DNA from: Steinernema hermaphroditum | Lineage: Eukaryota; Nematoda; Chromadorea; Rhabditida; Steinernematidae | Direction of reading: 5' to 3' | NCBI GenBank assembly: GCA_030435675.1 | Contig: CM059623.1 | Span: forward strand, 1,948,012 to 2,012,011 | Length of the DNA stretch: 64,000 nt | In this document: positions 11,435 to 22,208 of the stretch, in pieces | How the letters are laid out: every line of letters begins with the position of its first letter | Numbering within the stretch: the stretch's first letter is position 1 | Notes under the pieces: generated by a model | Told to the model about the DNA's origin: nothing | The model's database searches: none | What the model saw: the letters and a program-made list of their open reading frames with translations, nothing else | Program-made: the position numbers and the translations under genes

Positions 11435-11732
11435 ATGAAAAAGACCAGGATGATTAGAGAGCTCCACCTGATGATGGTGAAGCCGGATAGATCTAGCTTC
11501 TTTTGGTCTTCTACCAGATTTATCGTTCTGGCCTTGATCACCTTCTTCTTCTCCTATAAATGGTCTCTAAATCGGAAAGTGCGACATCTGGAAGGTAGAA
11601 GTAAGTGTGATAAGGCAACGCGTTTCTCATCTAGCGTCGGTGGTAGAGACGACACCAGAATCGACATTGGCGATCCCACCAGTTTGCGCAGGCGTCGAAG
11701 GAGCGAGAGGCTGGCTCCCCGTAGTTGCATAG
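11435..11732 (+). CDS. possible small single-span membrane protein, 87 aa
   Basis: Two-exon model: 11435-11600 and 11635-11732, with GTAAGT donor and TCATCTAG acceptor. The product has one hydrophobic segment (FIVLALITFFF) then a basic stretch and a short tail. Doubts: the intron would be only 34 bp, shorter than its neighbours, and I recognise no family. It starts just 11 bp after the previous stop. Confidence 0.3.
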
Positions 11733-11849
11733 ACGGTGGATCCAAGTGAATGTAGCAGATCCCACCATCTGAGACTTGAACGTCGGCGTTACATCTTCAG
11801 CAGATTTCGGAGTTTCAGAGCTTCCTCAGATCGTCGTGAGAGCGCGGGT

Positions 11850-12180
11850 GGAGTTGGGCGGTCGCGACTATCTTCTTGGCAAGACATTAGAACTACGGGT
11901 CCCTGGTGTTCCATGCCTTCTGGGAGTCGGGATGATCATTGTACCAAGAACGACCCCTCACTCAAGAAGAACTGTGTCCGTTGGAGGCGCGGTGGCACAC
12001 AACCGCAACCATCATTCATTAGCTGGCGGCGCGGACTTTGGAGTTCTACCCGCCAGATTTAGAATTATTGATGACTAGGAACGATTCTATTGGACCGAGA
12101 ACGACCGCTCACTCAACTATTCAGTGAACCTCAGAGAGAGAGCGAGTGGACGACCTGACCGATCGCTGGGAACACAAATG
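11850..12180 (+). repeat. dispersed repeat copy (CTCCCTGG/AGCGAGTGGACGAC family)
   Basis: Ordered words GAACTACGGGTCCCTGG, GCCTTCTGGGAGTCG, GAACGACCGCTCACTCAAC and GAGAGAGCGAGTGGACGAC match the copy at 3880-4060. An insertion of about 110 bp separates the halves. Confidence 0.6.
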
Positions 12181-12277
12181 AAAACGTCTTACCATCGGTT
12201 CTAATCGTCTCTGTCGAAATCATCCAACTTTTTTTGCAACCCCAGTGTATTTCTTGCAGCTTTAGTAACCAAAACAA

Positions 12278-13375
12278 TCAAAGAAAACAAAGCACCGGTG
12301 GATTCGTATTCAGAGTAATCCAAGTACAATAGGAAGGCGCGCGAGTTTGGACGTCTAAAACGACATCACCATTTGGGAAAAGTTGTCAATGTCTACAAAC
12401 CTGGGATGTCTCCTTTGATACCCTGTCCAAACGAGATGACTCCAAGCTGTCGCCATTCGTTCTTATTGGTCAGAGCGTTGAACCGCTGGTAAAGAAGGGG
12501 TCCTCCACTGTCTCCCTGAAATATACACTCGCCTAACCCATGTGCTCATATCAAACATCGAGTGTTCCAGCGTTCGCAGAAGTGGTGCACACAGATTCGA
12601 GAGTTATCGAATTCTCACTACTGTAGTTCTTCCAGACATCCCTGAACAGCATCTTCAGACCGTATATTATACTCGTTAGGCCTACGTGCAGATATTGCGA
12701 TCGACGATTGTAACGTGGGTCGAGTGAAGACGGCCTGGCTGTTCTCCATTCCCTAGAAAGAGAATATTTTCACATATGGCCCTTAAAAATAGGGTAGAAA
12801 TCTTACAGCCACTCTTTCCAAATCCAACGATGACTCCATCAGCTCCCGGGAGTTCGGGAAGCAGCCAAAGCGCGTCGATCTTAATGAACTTTACGGTATC
12901 CGTTTCTTTAATTTCTCTGTCAAGCTAAAGAACCATTGTGAATCACTCTATAGAAGCTTCTGTCAACCTCGATCAAAGCAATGTCGTTGTGCAAGGAGCT
13001 TGCGTTGAACTGAGGGTGCACGATGAACCGCTTGCCGAAAGCCATCTGTGATCCAGGCGGGTAGAGCTTTCCTACGTTATGGATACCGGCGAAGATCATT
13101 ATGTAGTTCGGATCTCTGTTAGCAACATAGTGAGCGGCAGTGAGGGCATATCGAGAGCTGAGGAGAGTGGCTCCACAGACACCGATTTTGTCTTCAATTT
13201 GGATGCGCACGAAAAGTTGGAACGGAAACTCAGCCCCGTTCACAACTTGGCCGCCGTAGATCTAGTGAGGATGTACATAACGAAAAGAACTTCACACTAC
13301 CAGTTCAGATGTGTTGACAGGAGAAGCTGAGGACGTGGCTGCAACAGCCATTAAACCGAGAAGTGTCAGCCACAT
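12278..13375 (-). CDS. secreted chymotrypsin-fold serine protease 4 (S1), 276 aa
   Basis: Seven minus-strand exons: 13375-13301, 13261-12968, 12924-12807, 12752-12686, 12641-12557, 12515-12401, 12354-12278, all in frame. Signal peptide MWLTLLGLMAVAATSSA, propeptide SPVNTSEL, mature start IYGGQVVNG. Triad: His in LTAAHY, Asp in HNDIALIE, Ser in GDSGGPL. The residue after catalytic His is Tyr, so the near-universal Cys42-Cys58 disulfide is lost, as well as Cys191-220. Cys42 (VCGATLL) would be left unpaired. C-terminus PSYCTWI. TGATAAG lies 53 bp upstream of the ATG. The triad suggests catalysis is possible; the disulfide loss may lower stability or mark a shift in role. Confidence 0.85.
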
Positions 13376-13427
13376 GCTGTGAACTGTCACAGACAACAGA
13401 GTGCTGCTTTAGTCAAAGAGTGGCAAG

Positions 13428-13935
13428 TGATAAGAGCAGACAAAGATCTTTTTATGATCTCATTAGAACGTGCAATTGAAGTCGAAAGCAGTTAGCGATA
13501 AGGAAGAGCAAAGGTCTTTGTGCTAAGGTTATGGAGCACCAGAGCACACATATGGTCTGGTAATAACGCTGTGGACACATTAGGCCAAAGTGTTCCCAGC
13601 GATCGGTCGGATCTCGCTCTCTTTGAAGTTCATGTGAGTTGAGTGAGCATCCATCCACCCATCTGGACATCAAGCCGAAGATTCGCTGTAACTCCGATAT
13701 TTGCCCCGCCACACCGATGATAGGGTTCCACTTCTTCTGATGCGCTCCGCCACCGCACCTCCACTGGATCCTGCTCTTCACCCACGCGACCAAGCTAAAA
13801 ACGACGGAACTCCGATGTTTGCACCAGCAGTCGATGAGTCGATCGATCTCTCTGCTCAATGTTTCGATTGCTCCTGTTGGAACGTGCAAATGAAGTATAA
13901 GGGCGGATAACGATAAGAAAGAGCAAAGGTCTTTT
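13428..13935 (-). promoter_or_regulatory. protease 4 promoter and a duplicated promoter module
   Basis: TGATAAG at 13428-13434. Module GATAAGGAAGAGCAAAGGTC at 13497 and a twin at 13912 (GATAAGAAAGAGCAAAGGTC). Each is followed by a stretch with AGAGCACACAT and preceded by GGAACGTGCAA or AGAACGTGCAA, so the duplicated unit is about 110 bp. Only the nearer copy has a gene behind it. Confidence 0.55.
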
Positions 13936-14072
13936 GCGCTATGATTACCCAACGCAAGAGCACACATCTCTGATGGACATTAAAGGTATTAAAAATGGTC
14001 CGGTAAGGTCAGTATTCGATGTTCCTATGTGCTGACCTGAGGCGCCGAAAATGTCTCGAAAACGGGGAGCAG

Positions 14073-14642
14073 AACGATTTGACGCGAACGATTCGCCGCG
14101 AACGATTTGCCGCGAACGATTTGACGCGGGGACAAATCTACTTGCCGCGCCAGGCAATTCGTTCCGGGACCATTCTGTCGCCTTAGTTTCACCAATTTTC
14201 GACCTCTTTTTCGCTTTTTTCTTCGATTATCGAGCTGTTTCTGTCGGATTTCCAGTATAACTAACAAGATAACAGCCTACAAACTTAGGCTGCGAGCAAG
14301 CGAAGCGAGCCCTGTATTCATTTTTGGCTTGGCTTAGGCAAACCCCGGCTTGGCTTAGGCTCCGGCTTAGGACTATGCCTATTGATTTAAAGCGAGCCCG
14401 AAGGGCGAGCCTGTTGTCTTAACAGCTTCGCTGATATCTTAGTACTGCCGTACACGGAGCAAACAGCTCGATAATCGAAGAAAAAAGCGAAAAAGAGGTC
14501 GAAAATTGGTGAAACTAAGGCGACAGAATGGTCCCGGAACGAATTGCCTGGCGCGGCAAGTAGATTTGTCCCCGCGTCAAATCGTTCGCGGCAAATCGTT
14601 CGCGGCGAATCGTTCGCGTCAAATCGTTCGCGTCAAATCGTT
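14073..14642. mobile_element. foldback (long terminal inverted repeat) element, 570 bp
   Basis: Left arm 14073-14240 (168 bp) and right arm 14461-14642 (182 bp) are near-perfect reverse complements. Each arm begins with tandem 14-mers of the type AACGATTTGACGCG / AACGATTCGCCGCG: four copies on the left, five on the right, which accounts exactly for the 14-bp length difference. The 220-bp centre has GCTTGGCTTAGGC repeats and no coding frame, so the element is non-autonomous. Flanks (GGGGAGCAG and ACGCACTCC) show no clear target duplication. Confidence 0.85.
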
Positions 14643-15685
14643 ACGCACTCCGAAAACGTGTAGTATTTCTCAGATTGTGGAATGGATAGAGCGCTGATAA
14701 CAACGAGTGATGACAGCTGATAGGAAAATACAAAGGCTTTTGTTAGTGGATATGCAATTCAAACAGGAAGGTACGCGTCTCCTTGGTGTTCTAAGACTTT
14801 CTGGGCGATCACGACGGCCGAGAACCGATCACCATGAAACACCCGTGATCCGTCTTGTATTTAGTTCTCCCTCATCACAACCACCCGACCACCCGCGCAA
14901 TACCGTATGGACCCTGGATTTTGCCGATTTAATCATACAGCATGTAACTTAATCAATAGAGTGTTGCCATAAGAGGCTATCCAGAAAATTCGACGAGCTG
15001 TCGCACTACTGACTAGAACCGCCCATAAAGAATCATGCTATTGTAAAATCTCTTTCGGCGAATCCTTCAGTCTTTCCCTAAAAAAGAGAAGATTATCTCT
15101 TCGTGCATGTCGGCGATTCCTTCTTCAGAATCGACCAGTCTAGTGTAGTCTTAAATGAACTCTTCACGGGGCTGATCGCTTTCGCTCTGGATGCAAAAGC
15201 TAATGACATGATCAATAGTTCTCCATTAAGCCGGTCTACAGTAGTAGCTTTGAAGCGCGAAATACAACTGCAACAGCTACTTTTAAGATACGGTTGTCTT
15301 AAAGCCCAAAAAGTGACGATTATCCTCAAGTCCTTCGAATCGGTACTTTCCACCAGTGGCCACTGAAAAACAGTACTCTTGTACTTTCTTTCCTAATCTG
15401 TCCAATTTCTGCAGAAGTCGGTCGGTTCTGTTATCGCCGTATGTTGATGAGATTGAGGCTTAGCAGACACCCACCCCTTCCGTTCCCATTATATACCCTA
15501 TAAGTGCAGCTCGAATTTCTAATGTGCCCCTCATAAAGACCACAAAGGACAACGTGGGAGGAAACGGGCCATAAAGGCGTTCTCCACGCCGCCGTCCAAA
15601 GACCAATCTGCAACCAAACAACCGCAGCCTGCCCAGTGTCCAATTGAGAAAACACAAATTGTGCGTCGATGTCCAAAAAAATTAA
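14643..15685. other. no convincing gene
   Basis: A third, di­verged promoter-like block (CTGATAGGAAAATACAAAGG) sits at about 14718. An 87-codon open frame at 15103-15366 has no ATG at its start and no recognisable family. Confidence 0.35.
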
Positions 15686-15702
15686 TTACTTCCACTCCTC
15701 GT

Positions 15703-15987
15703 TCACAGCCGATCGCGTGCATCGCCGAACATTCGACGAATTGGCACCCCGCTCGCTTTGACGACCTGCGTTCGTCGCGCCACTTTTCGCATTTGCAGCT
15801 GAGGCCGACCCTTTTTTGGCAAAGTCGAAAGGCGACTGATTGGCGTGGTGGGGTCGTGTGGACCGCCTGGCCATCTAGGTGCCAAGAGTCGGGTCTTATC
15901 GCTCGCGGCGATCTTCTTTTCCATCGCCGAAGTTGTAATTGAATCTTCGCGCGCACGAGATATCGATTCGAGGTCGTCTTCCGCCAT
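15703..15987 (-). CDS. possible coding exon, 94 aa, unrecognised
   Basis: Begins MAEDDLESISRAREDSITTS at an ATG (15987) and runs 94 codons. A second minus frame (15686-15874) is also open and rich in Ser, Ala, Asn and Gly (AKKGSASAANAKSGATN), so a splice between frames is possible. GC-rich and overlapping open frames make this uncertain. No family recognised. Confidence 0.3.
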   Translation of the reverse strand: MAEDDLESISRAREDSITTSAMEKKIAASDKTRLLAPRWPGGPHDPTTPISRLSTLPKKGRPQLQMRKVARRTQVVKASGVPIRRMFGDARDRL

Positions 15988-16109
15988 CCCAAAACTTTCT
16001 TCTCGTTACTTTTTTCCGTGACTCTGGCCACACGCCGTGCCCTCTTTTGACGGTCGACGTTCCGCGGTCTTTCGGAGGGAAAATCTTAGTTCCCGCATAA
16101 TTTATGTGC

Positions 16110-17177
16110 ATATATGAGTGAGTTGATTATTTCTGCAGTTCTAAAAGTTGTGAACAGCACGTATATGCTCTTTGAGAGCTTAGAAATACGGCCTTAGGAA
16201 GCCTTATTTAGAAAGGGGCTACAGTATCTCATAACAGGCGTTGGTCTTCGAACCCGAGTCGACCGCCTGGTAGTCTGTCACTCTAGCCATTCAACCACCG
16301 ATGCATAATTCTCTCAAAAACATAGACATTTAGTCTCATCTGGTTTAGTGAATGGCGGTATTGCTTAGTAAACTGTCGAGTCCATCAGCCGTCCAACATT
16401 TTTAGTAAGCGTCTTTAACGATATTTTATTTTTTTCTGCCTCTCTCAGACATGAGTTGAGTGAGCGGTCGTTCTTGGCCGCCCCAGCTACCAAAAGGTTT
16501 TGAACACCGGGGAGCCGCATTTCCACCGTCTCACCAAGAATACCATCGTCATCGTCACAAACTAAAGGGACTCTGAAGCCGCGCCCTAATCCAGAAGAAA
16601 GCCGCTGACAACGGGGTATTGTTATGCTTATAGGCCTGCCGGGCGGGGGGCTTATAGACCTAGGCCCTGCCGGGCATCATGAAGTTGATTCGGCAACAGT
16701 CTAAACAGTTTACGGGTTCCGGAAGGTACTTGCGCTAGCTCCGTAGCTCCATTATTATCCCGATACATGCAAGTTTAGCACCCATCGATTTAGGGTGATT
16801 ATCGATCTGAGGGGCAATCTCAAGACAATATCTGGTGCCCGTTCTCGTTTCTTAGTTCCTACTGTGTCTTCTACCTGCGACCCTTCCCGTAAAAAAGAGT
16901 TGGATATTGGATGAAAAATTTTTTATCGCCACACTACAATCCTGGATTTCTTCGTAATGTTTATAGAGCACCAAAGCTACAAAGTCGTTTTCATTTTCGT
17001 CCATTCCTCTCTAACACAATTCTGATTCTGATTGTATTCCATTCCACTCCTTCGTGTATCCGTAAGGTAGACCAGGAATGGATATGTAGAAACGAACGTC
17101 CTTCCGTGGAATCTCAGGGGAGACGATTTTTTGCGTCTTTCGGAGAACTCTAGAAGAACATTAAATTTTCCTACAAA
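16110..17177. other. repeat-rich intergenic stretch
   Basis: Contains a reversed tRNA-like unit (about 16235-16310; minus B box GGGTTCGAAGACC) and a reversed copy of the dispersed repeat at about 16440-16570 (GAGTTGAGTGAGCGGTCGTT, then CACCGGGGAGCC). No gene called. Confidence 0.5.
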
Positions 17178-20100
17178 ATGACGCCTCGCCACGACCTAAA
17201 ATGCAATTTCCGCTTTTTGAATATGGCGTTTCAAATTTGGCTCATCTTGGAGATATCCAGTAAGTTGATTGCATTTCCTAGCCACAGCTAAGCGGCGTTA
17301 TTCGTGGCTACAATTTATACTGTCGATCTCGGAGAGGCTTCATCTCTTTTTGATTGACCAGTTATTCGAGGATTTTAAGGTCTCTCGGATTTTAAAAAAC
17401 ACGATGATCTCGTTCAACCCAAGGATTAGGTTCTTCTCATTGCGCAGCTCTTCTCTCAACGCTATTTCCTATGAAGCCTTCCTTTTTCGCCTCAAAGAAC
17501 GTGCTGTTGACTCTGTTGAAAAACACTATTAAATATTTATCCAGTTAAGTAAACAAATTCTTTTCCCTCTTCGATTCTTCTTATAGTGAGGCTTTGTCGC
17601 ACATTTCAGGTGCCCACCTCATATCCTCATGCAATCGTTATGAAGCATTCTCTAAAATTTGTAAAGATTTCTATTTCAAACGAAAGAAACTAACTACCGT
17701 GTCTCTAAATATGTCTACTACAACTTCTACTACAAAAGTTTCTATTTGACCATTCTGAGCACGAAATTCCACCCATCATTTGATGTCGGACTTGGCCATA
17801 GTTCACCATCTGAGACAATGTGGACGATGGATTGCAGCGACGACTATGGCTATGCTAACAGAGGGGCTGTTAGCACGTTTCACATGGTAGACATCTCTTG
17901 TACAGTCTTGTAGTCGCAATCAGTTGTTAACGACCATTTTTCCCCGAAATTCTACTGTCTACTGTCTACGAAAGCTGTCTTTGCAACTATCTGCGCAACC
18001 TTCTCGAAAATCGTCTGCAGACTAAACAGAATCGCGAATGGCCGTTGCAGACCATCATCCGGGCTCTTTTGTACGTGTTGGTCGGTCGAACTTACAAGGG
18101 AACATTTAAAGATGCTCATATCGATTTGGGTGAAGCTTCGCACATTAGAACTACGACTAGAGTGTGTAATTCTTACAAAATATTGGTACTCTATGGTGCA
18201 TACTAAAGGCTTTCTTTCAAAAAGTTATCCTTTCTCACCAATCTGCTTCCACCCATGAAGTTAAATTGAACAGTTCGAACCTCACTGAGCCATGAATGTG
18301 ATCATAATTAGCTTTTAAACACTCTCTACGTCAGCTCTTTAATGGGTTCATATATTTATGGCAAGCCAACCAAATTCAAATTTAGTAATAGCTTCAAAGG
18401 CCCAGAGAACGTTCGCAAATAGCAGCTCGAATGCGTAATTAGGTATTTAGTGTGCTGAGTAAACAACAATTTTCTTTGGAACCATTGAAGTAAGCAATCT
18501 TCTTGCCTTTAGTCCTACTGTATTCCACAAAGACACATCGTATTCTACAAATACGATGATTTTGAGGCATCGTTTCTCCATTGTAACATGCACCTCACTG
18601 CACCCTCCCTCCCACGATCTGTCTATCCTCCACCTCCAGACTCTTGCAGACAACAACAACTCCTTTGTTCTACCCCATTTCGCGGTTTATTAAACAGCAC
18701 GCCTAATTGAACTTCTCCTCACCGCCCCTTTCCCCCCCCCCCCTACTCAAACGAAACAAACGTTGTTTTCCGCAATTTCCGGACAAATTCGCACAACTGC
18801 GATGAGTTGTTTTGTTTTCAGGAAACGCGCCAGAGCCGCGCGGCCCAATGACTTCGGCTCCGACGGCGAGCGGCGGAGCCAACTGCTATCGACAGTGCAC
18901 GGGCTTCCGGCTTGACCCGCCGGTGGAGAATCCGGTGGACGTGGCCGTCAACGGCGATCTGATCGCCATTGCCGACTACGAGCACGGAGTGCTTTTCGTT
19001 ACCGCCGAGGGAAGGATCACCAAAAGACTGAACTGCAGTCCCTATCGGATATGTGGAGTGTGCTACAGGAGAACACCTGAACAGGTAGAGTAGATTCTCA
19101 AGTAGATTCGTTATTTCGGTGTTAGATAGTCCTACTCGGCTATCACGACTCAAAGTGGTTCATCGTCGTGTACAGTATTCCGTCTATGGTGAAGGATTGC
19201 TGCATAGAGTGTCCATCTGATCCTCCGGTTATTTCTTGGGCGAAAAGGAAAATCGCGGTATTTGCTGATACCGTATATGTTCTGGCGACGTGCGAAACAA
19301 TGTCGGCGGTTTGGTCGCTGCATATCCCGACGTCTAAATGGTAGGTATTCTGACGACATCCCACTCCTAATTGGAGCCACTATGAAGGAACCGGTCTTTT
19401 TTGTGTTTCTTTTCGTTTTCCGCCCTATCCCACGTTTTGATCCCATCGGAAATGACTTTTATCTAGAATGTCCTTTTCGGATTTAAGTCTAGGTCTAGGA
19501 GACGTCTGGAAAGCCATTACGAGATTCAACTTGCGAGACCGGTCGGAGGCCATATCCAGCTAGAGGTGCCGGTCCTTTTTTGGTCGCTCCGTTTCTCTTC
19601 GTTTTCCAACCGATCTCATGTTTGGTGCTTTTGAAAATGACCTTTCTCTAGAGCGTCCTTTTTTTGGCTTCACGTCTAAGTTTAGGAGACGGCTAGAAAG
19701 TACCTTATCGTCTTTCAGGTCGACGGTGCTGTTCGAACGGGAACAGCGCGCCGCTTACTCGGACATGGACGTCGGGCTTCCGTTCAACGAAAGCGAGACT
19801 GTTCGCTTAGTCCTATGTGTGGAAGGTAAGTCGAGGCTGAAAGTGGTGACCCTCGGTCCCGAGGGGAAGATCCTGCGGACCAACACGATCAAAGTGAGAA
19901 GAAACAAGGAGCAACACTGGGTTGTGAGAGGACCGAAACTGGTTGTATGTGACGAAAACAAGGCAAGCGATCAACCGGCTGATATCCCTTGAACTGACCT
20001 TCAGGATATAATCGTGTACGACGAGAGCGGGAAACTGTTTTGGTTCGACGGGGCCACTTACAGAATCAGAAAGATAGTCGGGGACATCGGAAGAAACGAG

Positions 20101-20193
20101 GCTTCCGCGATTGCGGTTCGACATGGGTGGTGTTACGCTCTTTGTCGCCACCAACTGTGTATACATGGGTTCTTGTATAAAGATTCGAGTTGA
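17178..20193 (+). CDS. secreted propeller-like protein, 330 aa
   Basis: Five exons: 17178-17259, 18822-19084, 19126-19340, 19719-19962, 20005-20193. Exon 1 encodes MAFQIWLILEIS, a short signal-like segment, and ends with a consensus GTAAGT in the phase needed by exon 2; it is the least certain part (intron 1 is 1562 bp). Exons 2-5 are clearly coding and phase-matched. Repeating motifs such as NPVDVAVNGDLIAIADY and GPKLVVCDENKDIIVYDES look like blades of an NHL/WD-type beta-propeller; this is an inference. The intron 4 donor is AAG|GCAAGC, a GC-AG intron. AATAAA at 20200-20205. Function unknown. Confidence 0.7.
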
Positions 20194-20266
20194 TGTTGTA
20201 ATAAAGAGAAGTTCGGACGTGGGAGGGATTAAGGCATTCTTATTCCGACAGTTATGTCACATACAA

Positions 20267-21117
20267 TTAGAAAACATCGGGCAATTTAGCTATGAAAGGC
20301 TGCATCGCGCTGTTGACACTGTCAGAGCATTTGTCGATGTCGTCGTGGTGCGTGACGGCGACACACACCTTCAATGTCAAACTCTGAAACATCCTCCCTT
20401 AACCCGCCTCGTTGGTCCCATTCACCTCGGCTATCATGGTCAGCCAGGCGACCTTCCTCGCTTGTTTGGACCTCTCCTCTTGGGTCCCGAACCGATCGTC
20501 TAGGATGGACCTTCCTTCGTTCAGAGTATCGATTAGATTCTTCGAAGCCACTACCTACATTAGTCACTAGTGAATGGATCAGTGGGAATCGTGACCTACT
20601 TCCGTGCCATAGGCCCTACAGTGGGCACAAAGAAGGTCGTTAAAATCGGCATTTTCGGGTCGAGAAGTCAGCTCGTTGATGAAGTGAAGTCTCTCAGAAA
20701 TTATCGTCTAGAATCCTGGTTCTATAAGTGCACAAAGGGACCCCCTACCCCTCTCCTAAGACTACTGCCCTCCACCGGATAATAGCGATTATACAGAACA
20801 GCTCCGTCAAAGGCAAAGGTCAGAGGTGCCAGACCCGCCCAGCCCGAGATTGCCTTCAGTTTCCACTCCAGATCCTCGCCATATGAGTGCACGGCATAGG
20901 CGTTCAGGATGCACTCCGCCTCCAGATCGGTGACATGAGATACCAGCGATGAATTGGTCATTTCCAAAACCGCCTCCATGGCGTTCTTACAGCGATAGGC
21001 CTGCTTCAGGATGTGCTCCTTGGAGCCGACGGGGAAGTCCTCCATTCGGCGACATTTCTCGGATTTCACGCAGAGGGTCGCCAGTGAGAGGAAGAGCAGC
21101 AGTAGACGAGCATGCAT
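20267..21117 (-). CDS. secreted protein of duplicated cassette, left copy, 204 aa
   Basis: Three exons: 21117-20749, 20554-20426, 20383-20267. The start was chosen at MHARLLLLFLSLATLCVKS, a clear signal peptide. The mature protein has cysteines in EKCRRMED, YRCKNAM, EAECILNA, KVCVAV and DKCSDS, and a helical look. Intron 2 is only 42 bp. By hand count it differs from the right copy at about 9 of 204 positions, four of them close to the C-terminus (VNSAMQPF, AKLPDVF). Not recognised. It may be a nematode secreted helical protein; role unknown. It is always paired with the coiled-coil gene upstream. Confidence 0.8.
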
Positions 21118-21267
21118 GGCGCGGCGACTGACCCTGTGACGTTCCTGTTCCATCGCTGAGTGCAAATCCGCTTAGAGTCATTAAATCGAGGTGGTGAGAG
21201 AAATGTTCCCAAGGACATCGAGCCTGAACCTTCGTTTTATCTCGTTAGTGGTGATAATCAAACTCTT

Positions 21268-21996
21268 TTAGGGTCTTGAGAGGCGCTGCTCCAGGACTGT
21301 CTTCTCCATCTTGAGCTTCGCGAAGCTCCTCGACAGGCTCCCCAGCTTCTCCGCGAGCTTCTGGTTCCTCTCTGACTCCTTCAAGTAGTTCTCTCGCGAG
21401 ACCTTCCAGTCGCTCTTGGCGATCAAGACGCTCTTCTTGAGGTCGTCCATCTGGAGCTTCTGCTTGACCTCCCTTCTCCTGAGACTTTTGATCTCCTCAC
21501 TCTGCTCCTTGCGCAGCTTCTCGAGGCGCTCTACTTGGGCCTTCGCTTCCAGAAGACTGTTCAGTTCCCTCTGGTGCTTCTTGATCTTATCGCTGAGGTC
21601 GTCGAGGTACTGTACCGTCGCCGGCACAATTTGGGGAGCCTCTGTGACCTGCTCCTGAACCTCAGTCACCTTCTGGGCTCGCGACGTCTCAGCGATCGAC
21701 CGGAAATGTCCCATCACCAGGCTCCGGAGCGTTTGATGAGCTTTGAGATCGCGGGCCATCTTCATGACGTTTCTGATGAAGATGACCGTCTGCTTGGCGA
21801 TCTTCTCGTAGTCACGGCTCTCTTCTATCAGAAGCCTGTAGGCCTCTCTGAATGCAGGACCCCCGGTGAGATCGAGCTCGTTCCTCTCCACGAAGAAACG
21901 GATGGCTGCAATGTTCCTGGCTAAGTCGCGGGAATTCAGGTCGTCGTGGAAGGAGAACATAGTCAGTTGGTCGATACCTTGGAAGAAAAAGAACAT
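21268..21996 (-). CDS. coiled-coil protein of duplicated cassette, left copy, 242 aa
   Basis: Single exon from ATG 21996 (MFFFFQGIDQL); an alternative start is 12 codons later at MFSFHDDLNS. The N-terminal half is helical (DLTGGPAFREAYRLLIEESR), the C-terminal half is a long charged coiled coil (SDKIKKHQRELNSLLEAKAQ and onward to the end). About 18 replacements separate it from the right copy, clustered at residues around RLLIEESRDYEKIAK and near the C-terminus. No family recognised. About 150 bp separates it from the secreted-protein gene on the same strand. Confidence 0.7.
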   Translation of the reverse strand: MFFFFQGIDQLTMFSFHDDLNSRDLARNIAAIRFFVERNELDLTGGPAFREAYRLLIEESRDYEKIAKQTVIFIRNVMKMARDLKAHQTLRSLVMGHFRSIAETSRAQKVTEVQEQVTEAPQIVPATVQYLDDLSDKIKKHQRELNSLLEAKAQVERLEKLRKEQSEEIKSLRRREVKQKLQMDDLKKSVLIAKSDWKVSRENYLKESERNQKLAEKLGSLSRSFAKLKMEKTVLEQRLSRP

Positions 21997-22208
21997 CTTT
22001 CTCGAATTTGATGACAGTTTACACTCACCAGAATATAAAACATTGACTTGAATGCACAAAAGCGATGTTTTGATGATGCGGCAGCGCTTATTCAGGTCTT
22101 ACACGTCTTTAACGTCCAAAGGGAACAATTTCACAGACACTGGAGACAAAACTACAACAAGGAAGATAGTAGTTTAAGCAAATAAATAAAAATCAACAAT
22201 CTCAGCCA

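Larger units (their letters stand above)
20238..22089. repeat. left arm of large inverted duplication, about 1.85 kb
   Basis: Reverse complement of 33760-35614, carrying two genes. The boundaries are where identity stops: outer at TCTTATTCCG, inner at GGCAGCGCTT. The arms are separated by 11.7 kb of unique genes. Confidence 0.9.

Noticed and set aside
15103..15366. 87-codon open frame on plus
   Set aside because: No ATG at its start, no splice partner and no recognisable family.
16620..16690. GCCGGGC repeats as a CRISPR-like or regulatory array
   Set aside because: Only two short irregular copies, in a eukaryotic genome; simple repeat.
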